This document shows, one piece after another, positions 16,466 to 23,317 of a DNA stretch of 23,362 bases (the stretch's first letter is position 1; the number at the start of each line of letters is the position of its first letter). The notes below the pieces were generated by a model. It worked only from the letters and a program-made list of their open reading frames with translations, had not been told where the DNA came from and made no database searches. The stretch comes from Candidatus Acidulodesulfobacterium acidiphilum. Lineage in GTDB: Bacteria > SZUA-79 > Acidulodesulfobacterales > Acidulodesulfobacteraceae. A program made the position numbers and the translations under genes. The DNA is taken from positions 1 through 23,362 of the forward strand of contig SHMQ01000038.1 in assembly GCA_008534395.1 (NCBI GenBank), given 5' to 3'.

Positions 16466-17672
16466 TTTTGACCCCCTTCCATTGTCTTGCCTGATGCATA
16501 AATGCTTCAAGCCTGAGCATTAAATTAGTACTCTCCTGTCCGTCGAACCATAAATTTATCCATGGAAAATTATTAAGGTCTTCCCTGAATTTTTTTGATA
16601 CTATCTGAACTATGGAACCTGGCATACAATGAAAAGGATGAATGCTTATTACGCCCGAATACCCTTTTTTTGCAAAATCTACGGATTCGCCCACTGTAAG
16701 AATAGCTTCCCCTCCAAGCGGCAAATCAAGATATTTTTTTGAATAAGAAAGTATATCCTTTATGCTGGTTTCTTTATGGTTTCTGAGCAGTTTTTTGAAC
16801 GGTTTAAACATGCCCGTTTCGTCTTTTCTCTGGTAATAATTAACCAGAAAACTTAAAAAAATATCTTTGACTTTTCTGTTTCTTAAGGCATTTACTGCAT
16901 ATTCATAGGTAGTAAAGGTTATCCATTTATAAGTCGGCACGACGGAAACTTCGCCTCCGAGAGCTTCGACTTTTTCTATAGTAAAATTGTTGGTAAACTT
17001 GTTCAGCCTTAAAAATATTTCGCCGACAATGCCTATTAGCGGTCTGTCTTCATCTTTTCTGGGAATTCTTTCAAATTTTTTGGCGCACGTCGCCATCGTA
17101 TCGTAAATATCCCTTCCTTTCTCAGTTGCCTCGACGACTATATTTATGCATTCCCTGTAAACGGAAACAGTATCGCCTTTTGTAGTTTCATACGGTCTTA
17201 CTCTGTATAAAGCTTTTTCTAAGGTATCGACCGCTACGCAACCCTGCCATGCAACTCTTCTAAAAAGAGTGGCTTTTTCGCCTATGAAGTCTGTATAAGA
17301 TTTTTTAGCGCTCGGCACTAAGAATTCTACATCCGTATAACCTAGATTATCGAGAACCATTTCGTGAAGCCTGTTATATTGACCGAATTTACACGGTCCG
17401 GGCGAAGTCGGCATAAAAAAAGCCGATTTTTTTGCATCGAAATCCGGCTTCTCTATAACTTTGATAATATCTCCGGTAGTAACAAAACAGGGCATACATT
17501 CGTTTCCGTTGGTGAACTTAAGTCCGAAATCAAGCGTGGACTCGTCCGGCTCGTCCATAACCGCAGAATCGACTCCGCATCTTCTAAATGCGGCGCTTAA
17601 CGCATATGCCGCATCGGACATATACGGTATATACACTTTTTTATCAAAAATATTAGTGTTTGTATGGTGCAT
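16443..17672 (-). CDS. Stand-alone CoA-activase C-terminal-like protein (DUF2229 / HgdB-related)
   Basis: This 409-residue protein matches the C-terminal part of the large 2-hydroxyacyl-CoA dehydratase activator-like proteins. Recognised pieces are IPYMSDAAYALSAAFRRCG (15-33), NGNECMPCFVTTGD (55-68), TSPGPCKFGQYNRLH (89-103), IVGEIFLRLNKF (215-226) and HPFHCMPGSIVQ (345-356). C59, C62, C94 and C349 are likely iron-sulfur ligands. The ATP-binding ASKHA domain of the large form (over 1000 residues) is missing, and none is encoded beside it, so any ATPase partner lies elsewhere. CGGAG precedes ATG, and a good sigma70-like promoter is upstream. It leads the operon into htrA and the metV-metF-iorAB genes. 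The biochemical role of these stand-alone proteins is unknown to me. Confidence 0.85.
   Translation of the reverse strand: MHHTNTNIFDKKVYIPYMSDAAYALSAAFRRCGVDSAVMDEPDESTLDFGLKFTNGNECMPCFVTTGDIIKVIEKPDFDAKKSAFFMPTSPGPCKFGQYNRLHEMVLDNLGYTDVEFLVPSAKKSYTDFIGEKATLFRRVAWQGCVAVDTLEKALYRVRPYETTKGDTVSVYRECINIVVEATEKGRDIYDTMATCAKKFERIPRKDEDRPLIGIVGEIFLRLNKFTNNFTIEKVEALGGEVSVVPTYKWITFTTYEYAVNALRNRKVKDIFLSFLVNYYQRKDETGMFKPFKKLLRNHKETSIKDILSYSKKYLDLPLGGEAILTVGESVDFAKKGYSGVISIHPFHCMPGSIVQIVSKKFREDLNNFPWINLWFDGQESTNLMLRLEAFMHQARQWKGVKNEFQEAA
16471..16480 (-). promoter_or_regulatory. Ribosome-binding site deciding the htrA start
   Basis: The minus strand reads GGAAGGGGGT, ending 5 nt before ATG at 16465, inside the end of the upstream gene. 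It supports the internal start over the ATG at 16510, which has no comparable site. Confidence 0.7.
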
Positions 17673-17740
17673 ATAAACTCCGAATTAAATATTTTTAACC
17701 GTTATATTTGGTTATATTTTTATTACTTTTACTCATTTAC

Positions 17741-17769
17741 ATTATAATAGAGCATATAGATAAAGTCAA
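17741..17769 (-). promoter_or_regulatory. Sigma70-type promoter for the activase-like operon
   Basis: On the minus strand TTGACT (17769-17764), a 17-bp spacer and TATAAT (17746-17741) form a near-consensus promoter. The start would lie near 17734, leaving a leader of about 60 nt before the ATG at 17672. This is the best promoter of the window and the likely driver of the long minus-strand run. Confidence 0.65.
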
Positions 17770-17797
17770 ATCTATTGATATGAGTTTATTTAAACCG

Positions 17798-17826
17798 TTG
17801 CAAATAATCGATACATTTAATAAAAT
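17798..17826 (+). promoter_or_regulatory. Promoter of the lipid-kinase-like gene, probable leaderless transcript
   Basis: TTGCAA (17798-17803), a 17-bp spacer and TAAAAT (17821-17826) place the transcription start at about 17833, almost on the ATG at 17835. No Shine-Dalgarno sequence precedes that ATG, which fits a leaderless mRNA. Confidence 0.45.
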
Positions 17827-17834
17827 TAAACAAT

Positions 17835-18773
17835 ATGAATTTTAAAAAAGTATTAATTATTTATAATCCTAAGTCGGGACGTTTTTCGGAAAAAAAACTA
17901 TCTTACATATTAAGTTTTTTCAAACTTAAAAATATTTCTGCAGATACTCTTAATATACTGAAAAACTCAATAGAAAAAGAAAATATCGAAAATTCCTACG
18001 ATGCAGTTTTAGTCGCCGGAGGCGACGGCAGTTTAAACTATGTCATAAATACTTTAGTATATTCGGAAATTCCAATCGCGCATTTACCTATGGGCACGGT
18101 TAATCTTTTCGCAATGGAAAATAAAACTCCTCATTCTTTAAAAAAAGCCCTTTCTGATATAATAAATTTATATAAACCCGTTAAAATAGGTTTAGGGCAG
18201 GCAAACGAAAGATTCTTTTTTGCCATGACAGGCGTAGGACTTGATGCTTTCGTAGTGAAAAACATGGAAGAAAAAATCAGGAGCAGCAAAAGGAGAATTT
18301 ATAATAATTCGACGAAATATATAAGTTATATTTTAAATATAATAAAAATGACAAAAAAATACCGATTCTACGATTTATGTATGGAAAAAAATAATGAACA
18401 AATTACCTGCGCAAAAGAAATTATCGTTTCAAATATACGGTATTACGGAGGACCTTTTGAAATATTCCCCAATAATTCCCCTTTAGACGATAAATTTCAT
18501 ATAAGGACGGTAAAAAATGCAGCGGGAACTGCCGACGTAATTTTTTCTATCTTAAAATCCTTGATATTTTACAAAAAATATTCAAATAATCCCGATTTTT
18601 ATATAAAAGATAACGAAGTGACTATAACTTCTACGAACGATTCGACTAATAAATTAATATATTATCAGTGCGACGGGGAACTTGTCGGAACGCTGCCGGT
18701 AAAGATAAAAAAGGTCGAAAATGCCTTGACTATGTTAATTAATCCGCGTTACTTTCCGTTGTCTCAGCCATAA
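17835..18773 (+). CDS. Diacylglycerol/lipid kinase-family protein (YegS/DgkB-like)
   Basis: This 312-residue protein has the diacylglycerol-kinase catalytic fold, which phosphorylates lipids such as diacylglycerol or sphingoid-like substrates. The N-terminal IIYNPKSGR (8-16), AGGDGSLNYVIN (61-72) and LPMGTVNLFA (84-93) are the ATP-binding motifs; the usual GGDGT and GTANDFA are here GGDGS and GTVNLFA. A C-terminal beta domain follows (from about 125), ending with QCDGELVG, also typical. ATG has no ribosome-binding site, and a promoter ends just before it. The gene is divergent from the activase-like operon and converges on glcF with only 2 bp between stop codons. The substrate is unknown. Confidence 0.88.
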   Translation: MNFKKVLIIYNPKSGRFSEKKLSYILSFFKLKNISADTLNILKNSIEKENIENSYDAVLVAGGDGSLNYVINTLVYSEIPIAHLPMGTVNLFAMENKTPHSLKKALSDIINLYKPVKIGLGQANERFFFAMTGVGLDAFVVKNMEEKIRSSKRRIYNNSTKYISYILNIIKMTKKYRFYDLCMEKNNEQITCAKEIIVSNIRYYGGPFEIFPNNSPLDDKFHIRTVKNAAGTADVIFSILKSLIFYKKYSNNPDFYIKDNEVTITSTNDSTNKLIYYQCDGELVGTLPVKIKKVENALTMLINPRYFPLSQP

Positions 18774-18775
18774 AA

Positions 18776-20107
18776 TCATTTTTCGCCTCGTAAACTGCGG
18801 GCATAAATACCGATTAAATGGTTTACGGGAATAACTTCGTTATGTTTTACAATTCCGCTCTGATCTTTTAACGAAAATATACATCCTGAGCATGACGTTA
18901 ATATTTCCTGCGGAGCCGCTTCTTTAATTTCTTCAAATTTTCGTTTAGTAATTTTTTTGGACAAATCGTAATGCCTTACGTTAAACATACCGCCGTTACC
19001 GCAGCAATAGTTATATTTCAGCGGTTTTAATTTCAATCCGGCAATTTTATCCGCAATTAAGCCCGGCTCTCCTATTAATTTTTCATAAGCCGTAACCGGT
19101 TTAAAATCCGGCATATTTGAAAGATGGCACGGAATATGAAATACCGCTTTCGTTTCTTTATCCAATTTACCTTTTTTTATCTCGATACCGTGTTTTTTAA
19201 GTTCATTAAAAAAAGCCCAAATACTGATTAATTTTTTAGAAAAATCCAAAATTTCGGTATAATTTTCTTCGTTTTCATTAAAATACTTGGGATATAGTTT
19301 ATTAATCGAATATGAACAAGAAGCGCATGACGTTACTATATAATCTAATTTTTTGCCTTTAAAAGCCAAAGCGTTATTGACGGCAAGCTCCTTAAAAGAC
19401 TTTAAGTCGCCGCTTGATATAAAAGGCAGTCCGCAGCATCCTTGCATTTTGGGAACGAAAACTTCGACTCCGTTTTTGGTCAGAGAGGTTACGGTATCGA
19501 TGGATATCTGCGAATATATGCCGTTAAAAACGCACCCGCTGAAATATCCGGCTTTAAAAATATTTTTACCGTCCTCATCGGCTGATTGCATTATAACTTG
19601 ACCGTGCTTAAGAGGCGAAGACTGCGATTTTTCCAGCGAAGTATCGGCATTAAATATAAGGTCTCTCTTTCCGATAAAAGATTTACCTTCCGGTAAGGGC
19701 GAATTTCTGCCGGACAATTTTTTAAAAAAAGGAATATTTGCAATTTTTAAAGCGGATTTTAATAAAACTTTTCTTTTATTTTTAAGAATATTTAATGCTA
19801 ATTTATCTGAAGAAAATCTTTTTCTCCCAAACTCTTCCAGTTTTATTTTTTCGTTCGCGACAAGTTCTGTTATATTAACGTCGTTAGGACACACTTTTTC
19901 GCATCTTCCGCATAAAAGACAGGTTGACATAGATTCCATAATCTTGCCGGGTCTTAAAAGAAGGCTGTCGGCATAATCCGTTAAAACTATGCGCACCCTT
20001 CCCCTCGGACTTAAAAACTCGTTGAAATCAATATTGTAAGAAGGGCAAACCGGCAGGCATTTTCCGCAGTGAACGCAATTAAGATAGCTTTTATTTTCGG
20101 ATGGCAA
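18776..20107 (-). CDS. glcF: GlcF-type iron-sulfur subunit of glycolate / D-lactate dehydrogenase
   Basis: This 443-residue protein passes electrons from the FAD subunit to the membrane or an electron carrier. Two [4Fe-4S] motifs sit at the N-terminus: C11, C14, C17, C21 (CVHCGKCLPVC) and C63, C66, C69, C73 (CLLCGRCEKVC). Two CCG domains follow, with GCCGLPF and YCCGNGG and a preceding SGC or PCH. Translation starts at TTG: AGAGGT (20120-20115) lies 7 nt upstream, giving P-S-E-N-K after the initiator. It begins 52 bp after the stop of glcD. No third GlcE-like subunit is present. Glycolate and D-lactate are both possible substrates, and other D-2-hydroxyacids cannot be excluded. Confidence 0.9.
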   Translation of the reverse strand: MPSENKSYLNCVHCGKCLPVCPSYNIDFNEFLSPRGRVRIVLTDYADSLLLRPGKIMESMSTCLLCGRCEKVCPNDVNITELVANEKIKLEEFGRKRFSSDKLALNILKNKRKVLLKSALKIANIPFFKKLSGRNSPLPEGKSFIGKRDLIFNADTSLEKSQSSPLKHGQVIMQSADEDGKNIFKAGYFSGCVFNGIYSQISIDTVTSLTKNGVEVFVPKMQGCCGLPFISSGDLKSFKELAVNNALAFKGKKLDYIVTSCASCSYSINKLYPKYFNENEENYTEILDFSKKLISIWAFFNELKKHGIEIKKGKLDKETKAVFHIPCHLSNMPDFKPVTAYEKLIGEPGLIADKIAGLKLKPLKYNYCCGNGGMFNVRHYDLSKKITKRKFEEIKEAAPQEILTSCSGCIFSLKDQSGIVKHNEVIPVNHLIGIYARSLRGEK

Positions 20108-20114
20108 TGAAAAA

Positions 20115-20120
20115 ACCTCT
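20115..20120 (-). promoter_or_regulatory. Ribosome-binding site supporting a TTG start for glcF
   Basis: AGAGGT on the minus strand is 7 nt from TTG at 20107. No ATG or GTG in this frame lies near it before the first cluster cysteine, so the rarer TTG start is preferred. Confidence 0.6.
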
Positions 20121-20159
20121 TTTTATTTTTATATATTTTCGGAATTATACATTAGGATT

Positions 20160-21536
20160 TTAGAATATTTTCCCAGGATTAATTATATTATGCGGATCAA
20201 AAACTTTTTTAATGTTTTCAAGCAGACTTATATAATATTCGTCGTATTTCAGCTTCATAAATTCTTTTTTTTCAAGTCCTATTCCGTGTTCGCCGGACAA
20301 ACTTCCGTCCAGTTCGACGGTCTTTTTTAATACGTCGTATTTTGCTTTTCCGCCTTTTTCGACCATTTCGGCGTTGTTTTTATCGAGCATAATATTTACG
20401 TGAATGTTGCCGTCTCCGAAATGCCCGAAGTTTATAACGGGAATTTTGTATTTTTTCGAAGTTTCTTCTAAAAAAGCAAGCATATCGGGGATTTTATTTA
20501 TCGGAACCGCAATATCGTTATTTATTTTAAGGTCTCCGTATTTTCTTAAAGAAGGCGATATGGCTTTCCTTGCATCCATTATCGCTTTTTTATCTTCGCT
20601 TTTTTCCGACGCAAAAAGAAAAACAGGAGAAAATCTTTCTAATATGTATTTATACTCGCCGATAGATTTATCGACTTCTTCCTTAGAACCGTCGGCTTCT
20701 ATAATAAACAGAAAATTACCCGTTATTTTTATTATATCGCTTTTAAAAATACTTTTGACGGATTCGATGGAAGATTTATCCATAAATTCTAACATCGACG
20801 GTCTGTTCCTCAGCTTCAAAAGAGAAATAGCGGCGTTAAATCCGTCGTTAATATCGTTGAACGACACTAAAATCAGCGAATTTGCTTCCGGTTTCGATAA
20901 AATTTTAAGCGTAATTTTTGAAAAAAGACCGAGCGTGCCTTCCGAACCGGTAAAAAGCTGAGTAAGATTGTATCCCGAAACGTTTTTGACCGTTTTTGAG
21001 CCGGTATAGATAATTTCGCCTTCTCCGGTTATAACCTCCAGCGCAGCGACGTAATCTTTGGTAACGCCATATTTTACGGCGGAAGGTCCTCCGGAACTCT
21101 CGGCGACGTTGCCGCCGATAGTCGAAAACTCGTAGCTTGCGGGGTCCGGCGGATAAAAGTATCCCTTTTCGGAAAGGTAAGACTTAAGGTCGGCATTTAT
21201 AATGCCCGGTTCGACGGTAACGAACATATTCTCTTCGTCTAATTCCAAAATCCTATTCATTTTCGTAAACGAAACCACGACGCCGCCTTTTAAAGGCAGG
21301 CTCCCGCCCGAAAATCCGCTTCCCGAACCCCTTCCGACGATAGGAGTATTATTATATTTTAAACACAATTTAACTATTTTGGATATTTCTTCCCCGTTAA
21401 GCGGAAATACAACGACTTCAGGCATAAAATCCTTAGACGTAGCGTCATAGGAATAACACAAAAGTTCCTCGGTTTCCGACAAAACCCTGTCTTTTCCCAA
21501 CATCATTTCAAATTCATTTATAAGTTTTTTATCCAT
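20160..21536 (-). CDS. glcD: GlcD-type FAD-linked D-2-hydroxyacid dehydrogenase
   Basis: This 458-residue flavoprotein of the PCMH/vanillyl-alcohol-oxidase class oxidises glycolate or D-lactate. The FAD domain shows VGRGSGSGFSGG (67-78), VEPGIINADL (108-117), STIGGNVAESSGG (138-150) and FTGSEGTLG (195-203). The C-terminal cap domain has INFGHFGDGNIH and SGEHGIGLEKK, both typical of GlcD/DLD enzymes. The ATG at 21536 has no clear ribosome-binding site, and a TATAAT on the minus strand ends only about 15 nt upstream, so the leader may be very short. GlcF follows, so the two form the enzyme. Substrate choice between glycolate and lactate is open. Confidence 0.92.
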   Translation of the reverse strand: MDKKLINEFEMMLGKDRVLSETEELLCYSYDATSKDFMPEVVVFPLNGEEISKIVKLCLKYNNTPIVGRGSGSGFSGGSLPLKGGVVVSFTKMNRILELDEENMFVTVEPGIINADLKSYLSEKGYFYPPDPASYEFSTIGGNVAESSGGPSAVKYGVTKDYVAALEVITGEGEIIYTGSKTVKNVSGYNLTQLFTGSEGTLGLFSKITLKILSKPEANSLILVSFNDINDGFNAAISLLKLRNRPSMLEFMDKSSIESVKSIFKSDIIKITGNFLFIIEADGSKEEVDKSIGEYKYILERFSPVFLFASEKSEDKKAIMDARKAISPSLRKYGDLKINNDIAVPINKIPDMLAFLEETSKKYKIPVINFGHFGDGNIHVNIMLDKNNAEMVEKGGKAKYDVLKKTVELDGSLSGEHGIGLEKKEFMKLKYDEYYISLLENIKKVFDPHNIINPGKIF

Positions 21537-21550
21537 ATAGTTCGATAAAT

Positions 21551-21556
21551 ATTATA
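21551..21556 (-). promoter_or_regulatory. Candidate -10 element of glcD
   Basis: TATAAT on the minus strand (21556-21551) would start transcription about 8 nt before the glcD ATG. No -35 match is seen; the upstream DNA is the palindromic repeat. Confidence 0.3.
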
Positions 21557-21571
21557 CCGCCTCTCATGCGA

Positions 21572-21658
21572 AGATTGTTTCGCCTTGACGACGAAACAAT
21601 CTGTTCTCTTCATCGCTTCGAATTTGTGACGGTAACAGAATCTAATTCAGTCGCCGCG
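21572..21658. repeat. Composite palindromic repeat between rdgB and glcD
   Basis: Two hairpins lie in tandem. The first is perfect: AGATTGTTTCG (21572-21582), a 9-base loop, and CGAAACAATCT (21592-21602). The second (21626-21658) begins GTGACGGTAACAGAAT and has an imperfect stem with GAAT-CTA-ATTC at its core. It resembles the hairpin after tkt. This looks like a dispersed REP- or MITE-like element. The first arm recalls GATTGCTTCG-type palindromes I have seen in many anaerobe genomes; that comparison is from memory. It may also terminate rdgB transcripts. Confidence 0.7.
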
Positions 21659-21664
21659 CTTATT

Positions 21665-22309
21665 TTAAGATCGCCGATTTTTTATCGCCTCTGCGACTTT
21701 TCCGAAAGCAGCCGCTCTATGCGATATTGCGTTTTTTTCCTCCGCGCCTATCTGCGCCGCCGTTTTATTAAACTGAGGCACTATAAAAACAGGGTCGTAG
21801 CCGAAACCCTTCGTCCCGCTTATTTCTTCCGCAATTAAACCTTTTAATTCTCCGTAAAAATACTCGAAACTATTTTTTTTTACATCGTAAAGACAAGCAT
21901 AGCAGACAAATTTAGCGCGCCTGTTTTCCGCGCATTCCTTTTTAAACTCCATGCCGTTAAGAAGTTTCTCTATGTTCGCAATATCGGAGGCATTTTCGCC
22001 CGCATACCTTGCCGTAAAAAGCCCAGGAGCGCCCTCTAAGCACTCGACCTCAAGCCCCGAATCCTCGCCGACTATAAAATCAAGATTCAATTCCGTCCTT
22101 AACTCCGGATTTTCTTCCAAAAATTTCAGGTAGCCCTCAACCTTAATTTTTGCGTTTTCTTCGTAAGTTTCGCGGTCTTCGACTATCTCAACCCGATAAC
22201 TTTTATCCAAATAAACTAAATTTAAACTTAAATCGGCAAATTTCCCCATTATAACTTCAATTTCTTGAAACTTATGGGCATTGCCCGTAGCTATAAGAAC
22301 ATTTGACAT
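21665..22309 (-). CDS. rdgB: RdgB/HAM1-family XTP/dITP pyrophosphatase
   Basis: This housecleaning enzyme hydrolyses ITP, dITP and XTP to monophosphates, keeping deaminated purines out of nucleic acids. The 214-residue length is typical. The motif IATGNAHKFQE (6-16) opens the protein. GEDSGLEV (81-88) holds the metal ligand and general base region (D83). GTKGFGYDPVF (165-175) and ISHRAAA (195-201) complete the nucleotide pocket. The upstream site TTGAGAA is a weak ribosome-binding match. It is separated from the PHP gene by 226 bp and from glcD by the palindromic repeat, so it may be its own unit. Confidence 0.93.
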   Translation of the reverse strand: MSNVLIATGNAHKFQEIEVIMGKFADLSLNLVYLDKSYRVEIVEDRETYEENAKIKVEGYLKFLEENPELRTELNLDFIVGEDSGLEVECLEGAPGLFTARYAGENASDIANIEKLLNGMEFKKECAENRRAKFVCYACLYDVKKNSFEYFYGELKGLIAEEISGTKGFGYDPVFIVPQFNKTAAQIGAEEKNAISHRAAAFGKVAEAIKNRRS

Positions 22310-22535
22310 AAATTTATTATTCTCAACAATTAAATTATTTATAGACAGTGTATTTTTACTGCTATAAGTTTTACTTTATCAAATATTTAGAATTTATTCA
22401 ATTTTCAGGAATTTATATTTCAGCTATGCTATAATGGAATAAAGATTTTTAGATAAAGGTGAGTCATACCTAAATCTCAAAGATTTGCCGCCTGAAATTA
22501 ACCGAGACAATTTATAGTTTTACAACGATATCTCT
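22310..22535. other. 226-bp gap with orphan plus-strand promoter and hairpins
   Basis: No gene can be supported here. The minus strand must carry the rdgB leader. The plus strand has an extended -10 element at 22427-22435 followed by AGATTT / AAATCT / AGATTT segments (22443-22448, 22472-22477, 22481-22486) that allow two exclusive stems. A minus-strand frame across 22425-22510 encodes about 27 unremarkable residues without a start and is not called. Confidence 0.35.
22427..22435 (+). promoter_or_regulatory. Orphan extended -10 promoter (TGCTATAAT)
   Basis: TGCTATAAT is a perfect extended -10 on the plus strand with a start near 22442, but no plus-strand gene follows; the next gene, PHP, is on the minus strand. 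Transcription would make a small RNA or an antisense RNA to the PHP gene. The -35 region is poor. Confidence 0.4.
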
Positions 22536-23252
22536 TTATGCGGCGTCTTTGCCGCCGTCCTTATTTCCGAAGAAATAAAAATAAAAAGATTTTGCGGACT
22601 GAACGGTATTGAGTTTAAACTCCTGAAAGGAATAATGGTTGAAATGAGCGGTGGTTCTCTTTTCCTTTATCTGCGACTTTAAATCTAAGGCTGTTTTTCC
22701 GTAAAAACCGGTATAGCCCTTGCCTATAAAATCGCTTCTGTGGGCGTCGCTTACTCCAAGCTGAGGAAGCCCGATGGACACGTTTGCCAAAGAAGCTGCC
22801 GCATTGGAAAAAATAGAAAAAGTGCTGGAATTATTAATAACTTCTATTGCATCGAAATCTAATTCGTATAAAATTTTTCTTACCGGCTGATATCCTTTTT
22901 CCGCGTAAGAAACGAAATAATAAGGATGGGGGGCAATTGCCAGCCCCCCTTGCGAGTGTATTTCGTCTATCGTTTCCTGAGCCGTCTTACCGGGTATTAT
23001 CTTGTTTTCTAAAAAAAGACCTACTATATGTCCGTTTTTAGTAGATACCTCTTCGCCGATAATAACGTCGACTTCTAAAAAACTATTTTTTAACGCATAT
23101 TCTTTAGCCTTAAATGCACCTTTAATCCTGTTGTGGTCTGTGACGGCAATTACGTTAAGTTTTCCCGCCGCCGCCTCGACAATATCTTCCGGTGAATTAT
23201 TTCCGTCGCTGTAGCTTGTATGTATGTGCGTATCAGCTTTTGAATATTTCAT
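22536..23252 (-). CDS. PHP-domain phosphoesterase
   Basis: This 238-residue protein belongs to the PHP metal-dependent phosphoesterase family (TrpH/RNase AM-like). Metal ligands are in ADTHIHTSYSDG (6-17: H9, H11, D16), TDH (38-40), GEEVSTKNGH (66-75: E67, H75), APHPY (108-111: H109) and GVSDAHRSDF (167-175: D169, H171). Relatives act on nucleotides, short RNA or histidinol phosphate, but the substrate here is not fixed. No clear ribosome-binding site precedes ATG. It has an extended -10 promoter and a perfect 15-base palindrome in its leader. The C-terminus GGKDAA overlaps a small GC-rich hairpin. Confidence 0.87.
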   Translation of the reverse strand: MKYSKADTHIHTSYSDGNNSPEDIVEAAAGKLNVIAVTDHNRIKGAFKAKEYALKNSFLEVDVIIGEEVSTKNGHIVGLFLENKIIPGKTAQETIDEIHSQGGLAIAPHPYYFVSYAEKGYQPVRKILYELDFDAIEVINNSSTFSIFSNAAASLANVSIGLPQLGVSDAHRSDFIGKGYTGFYGKTALDLKSQIKEKRTTAHFNHYSFQEFKLNTVQSAKSFYFYFFGNKDGGKDAA

Positions 23253-23261
23253 TGCATCAGT

Positions 23262-23276
23262 CGTTTAAGTTAAACG
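23262..23276. promoter_or_regulatory. Perfect palindrome in the PHP gene leader
   Basis: CGTTTAAGTTAAACG has 7-bp arms around one base, 10 nt before the PHP start codon and downstream of the putative transcription start. It could be a repressor operator or a small hairpin affecting translation. Confidence 0.4.
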
Positions 23277-23308
23277 AAATTTTAATCATTTTTTTGCGAT
23301 ATATTTTT

Positions 23309-23317
23309 ATTATATCA
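23309..23317 (-). promoter_or_regulatory. Extended -10 promoter of the PHP gene
   Basis: The minus strand reads TGATATAAT at 23317-23309, identical to the element before the phosphoesterase gene at 2183. Transcription would start near 23302, giving a leader of about 50 nt that contains the palindrome at 23262-23276. Confidence 0.5.

Noticed and set aside
16466-16510. Longer HtrA start at ATG 16510
   Set aside because: The 15 extra residues overlap the upstream gene and do not look like a signal sequence, while a strong ribosome-binding site points to 16465.
20404-20961. A 185-codon open frame on the plus strand
   Set aside because: It lies wholly antisense to glcD, whose motifs are continuous. 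The translated product shows no family motif and arises from the codon bias of the opposite strand.
22440-22535. Known riboswitch or 6S/SRP-type RNA
   Set aside because: Compared from memory with c-di-GMP, fluoride, THF, preQ1, SAM and ZTP classes and SRP RNA; the conserved cores are absent.
22536-22560. GC-rich hairpin GCGGC-GTCTTT-GCCGC as a terminator
   Set aside because: It is encoded by the last codons of the PHP gene, has a short stem, and no T tract follows on either strand.
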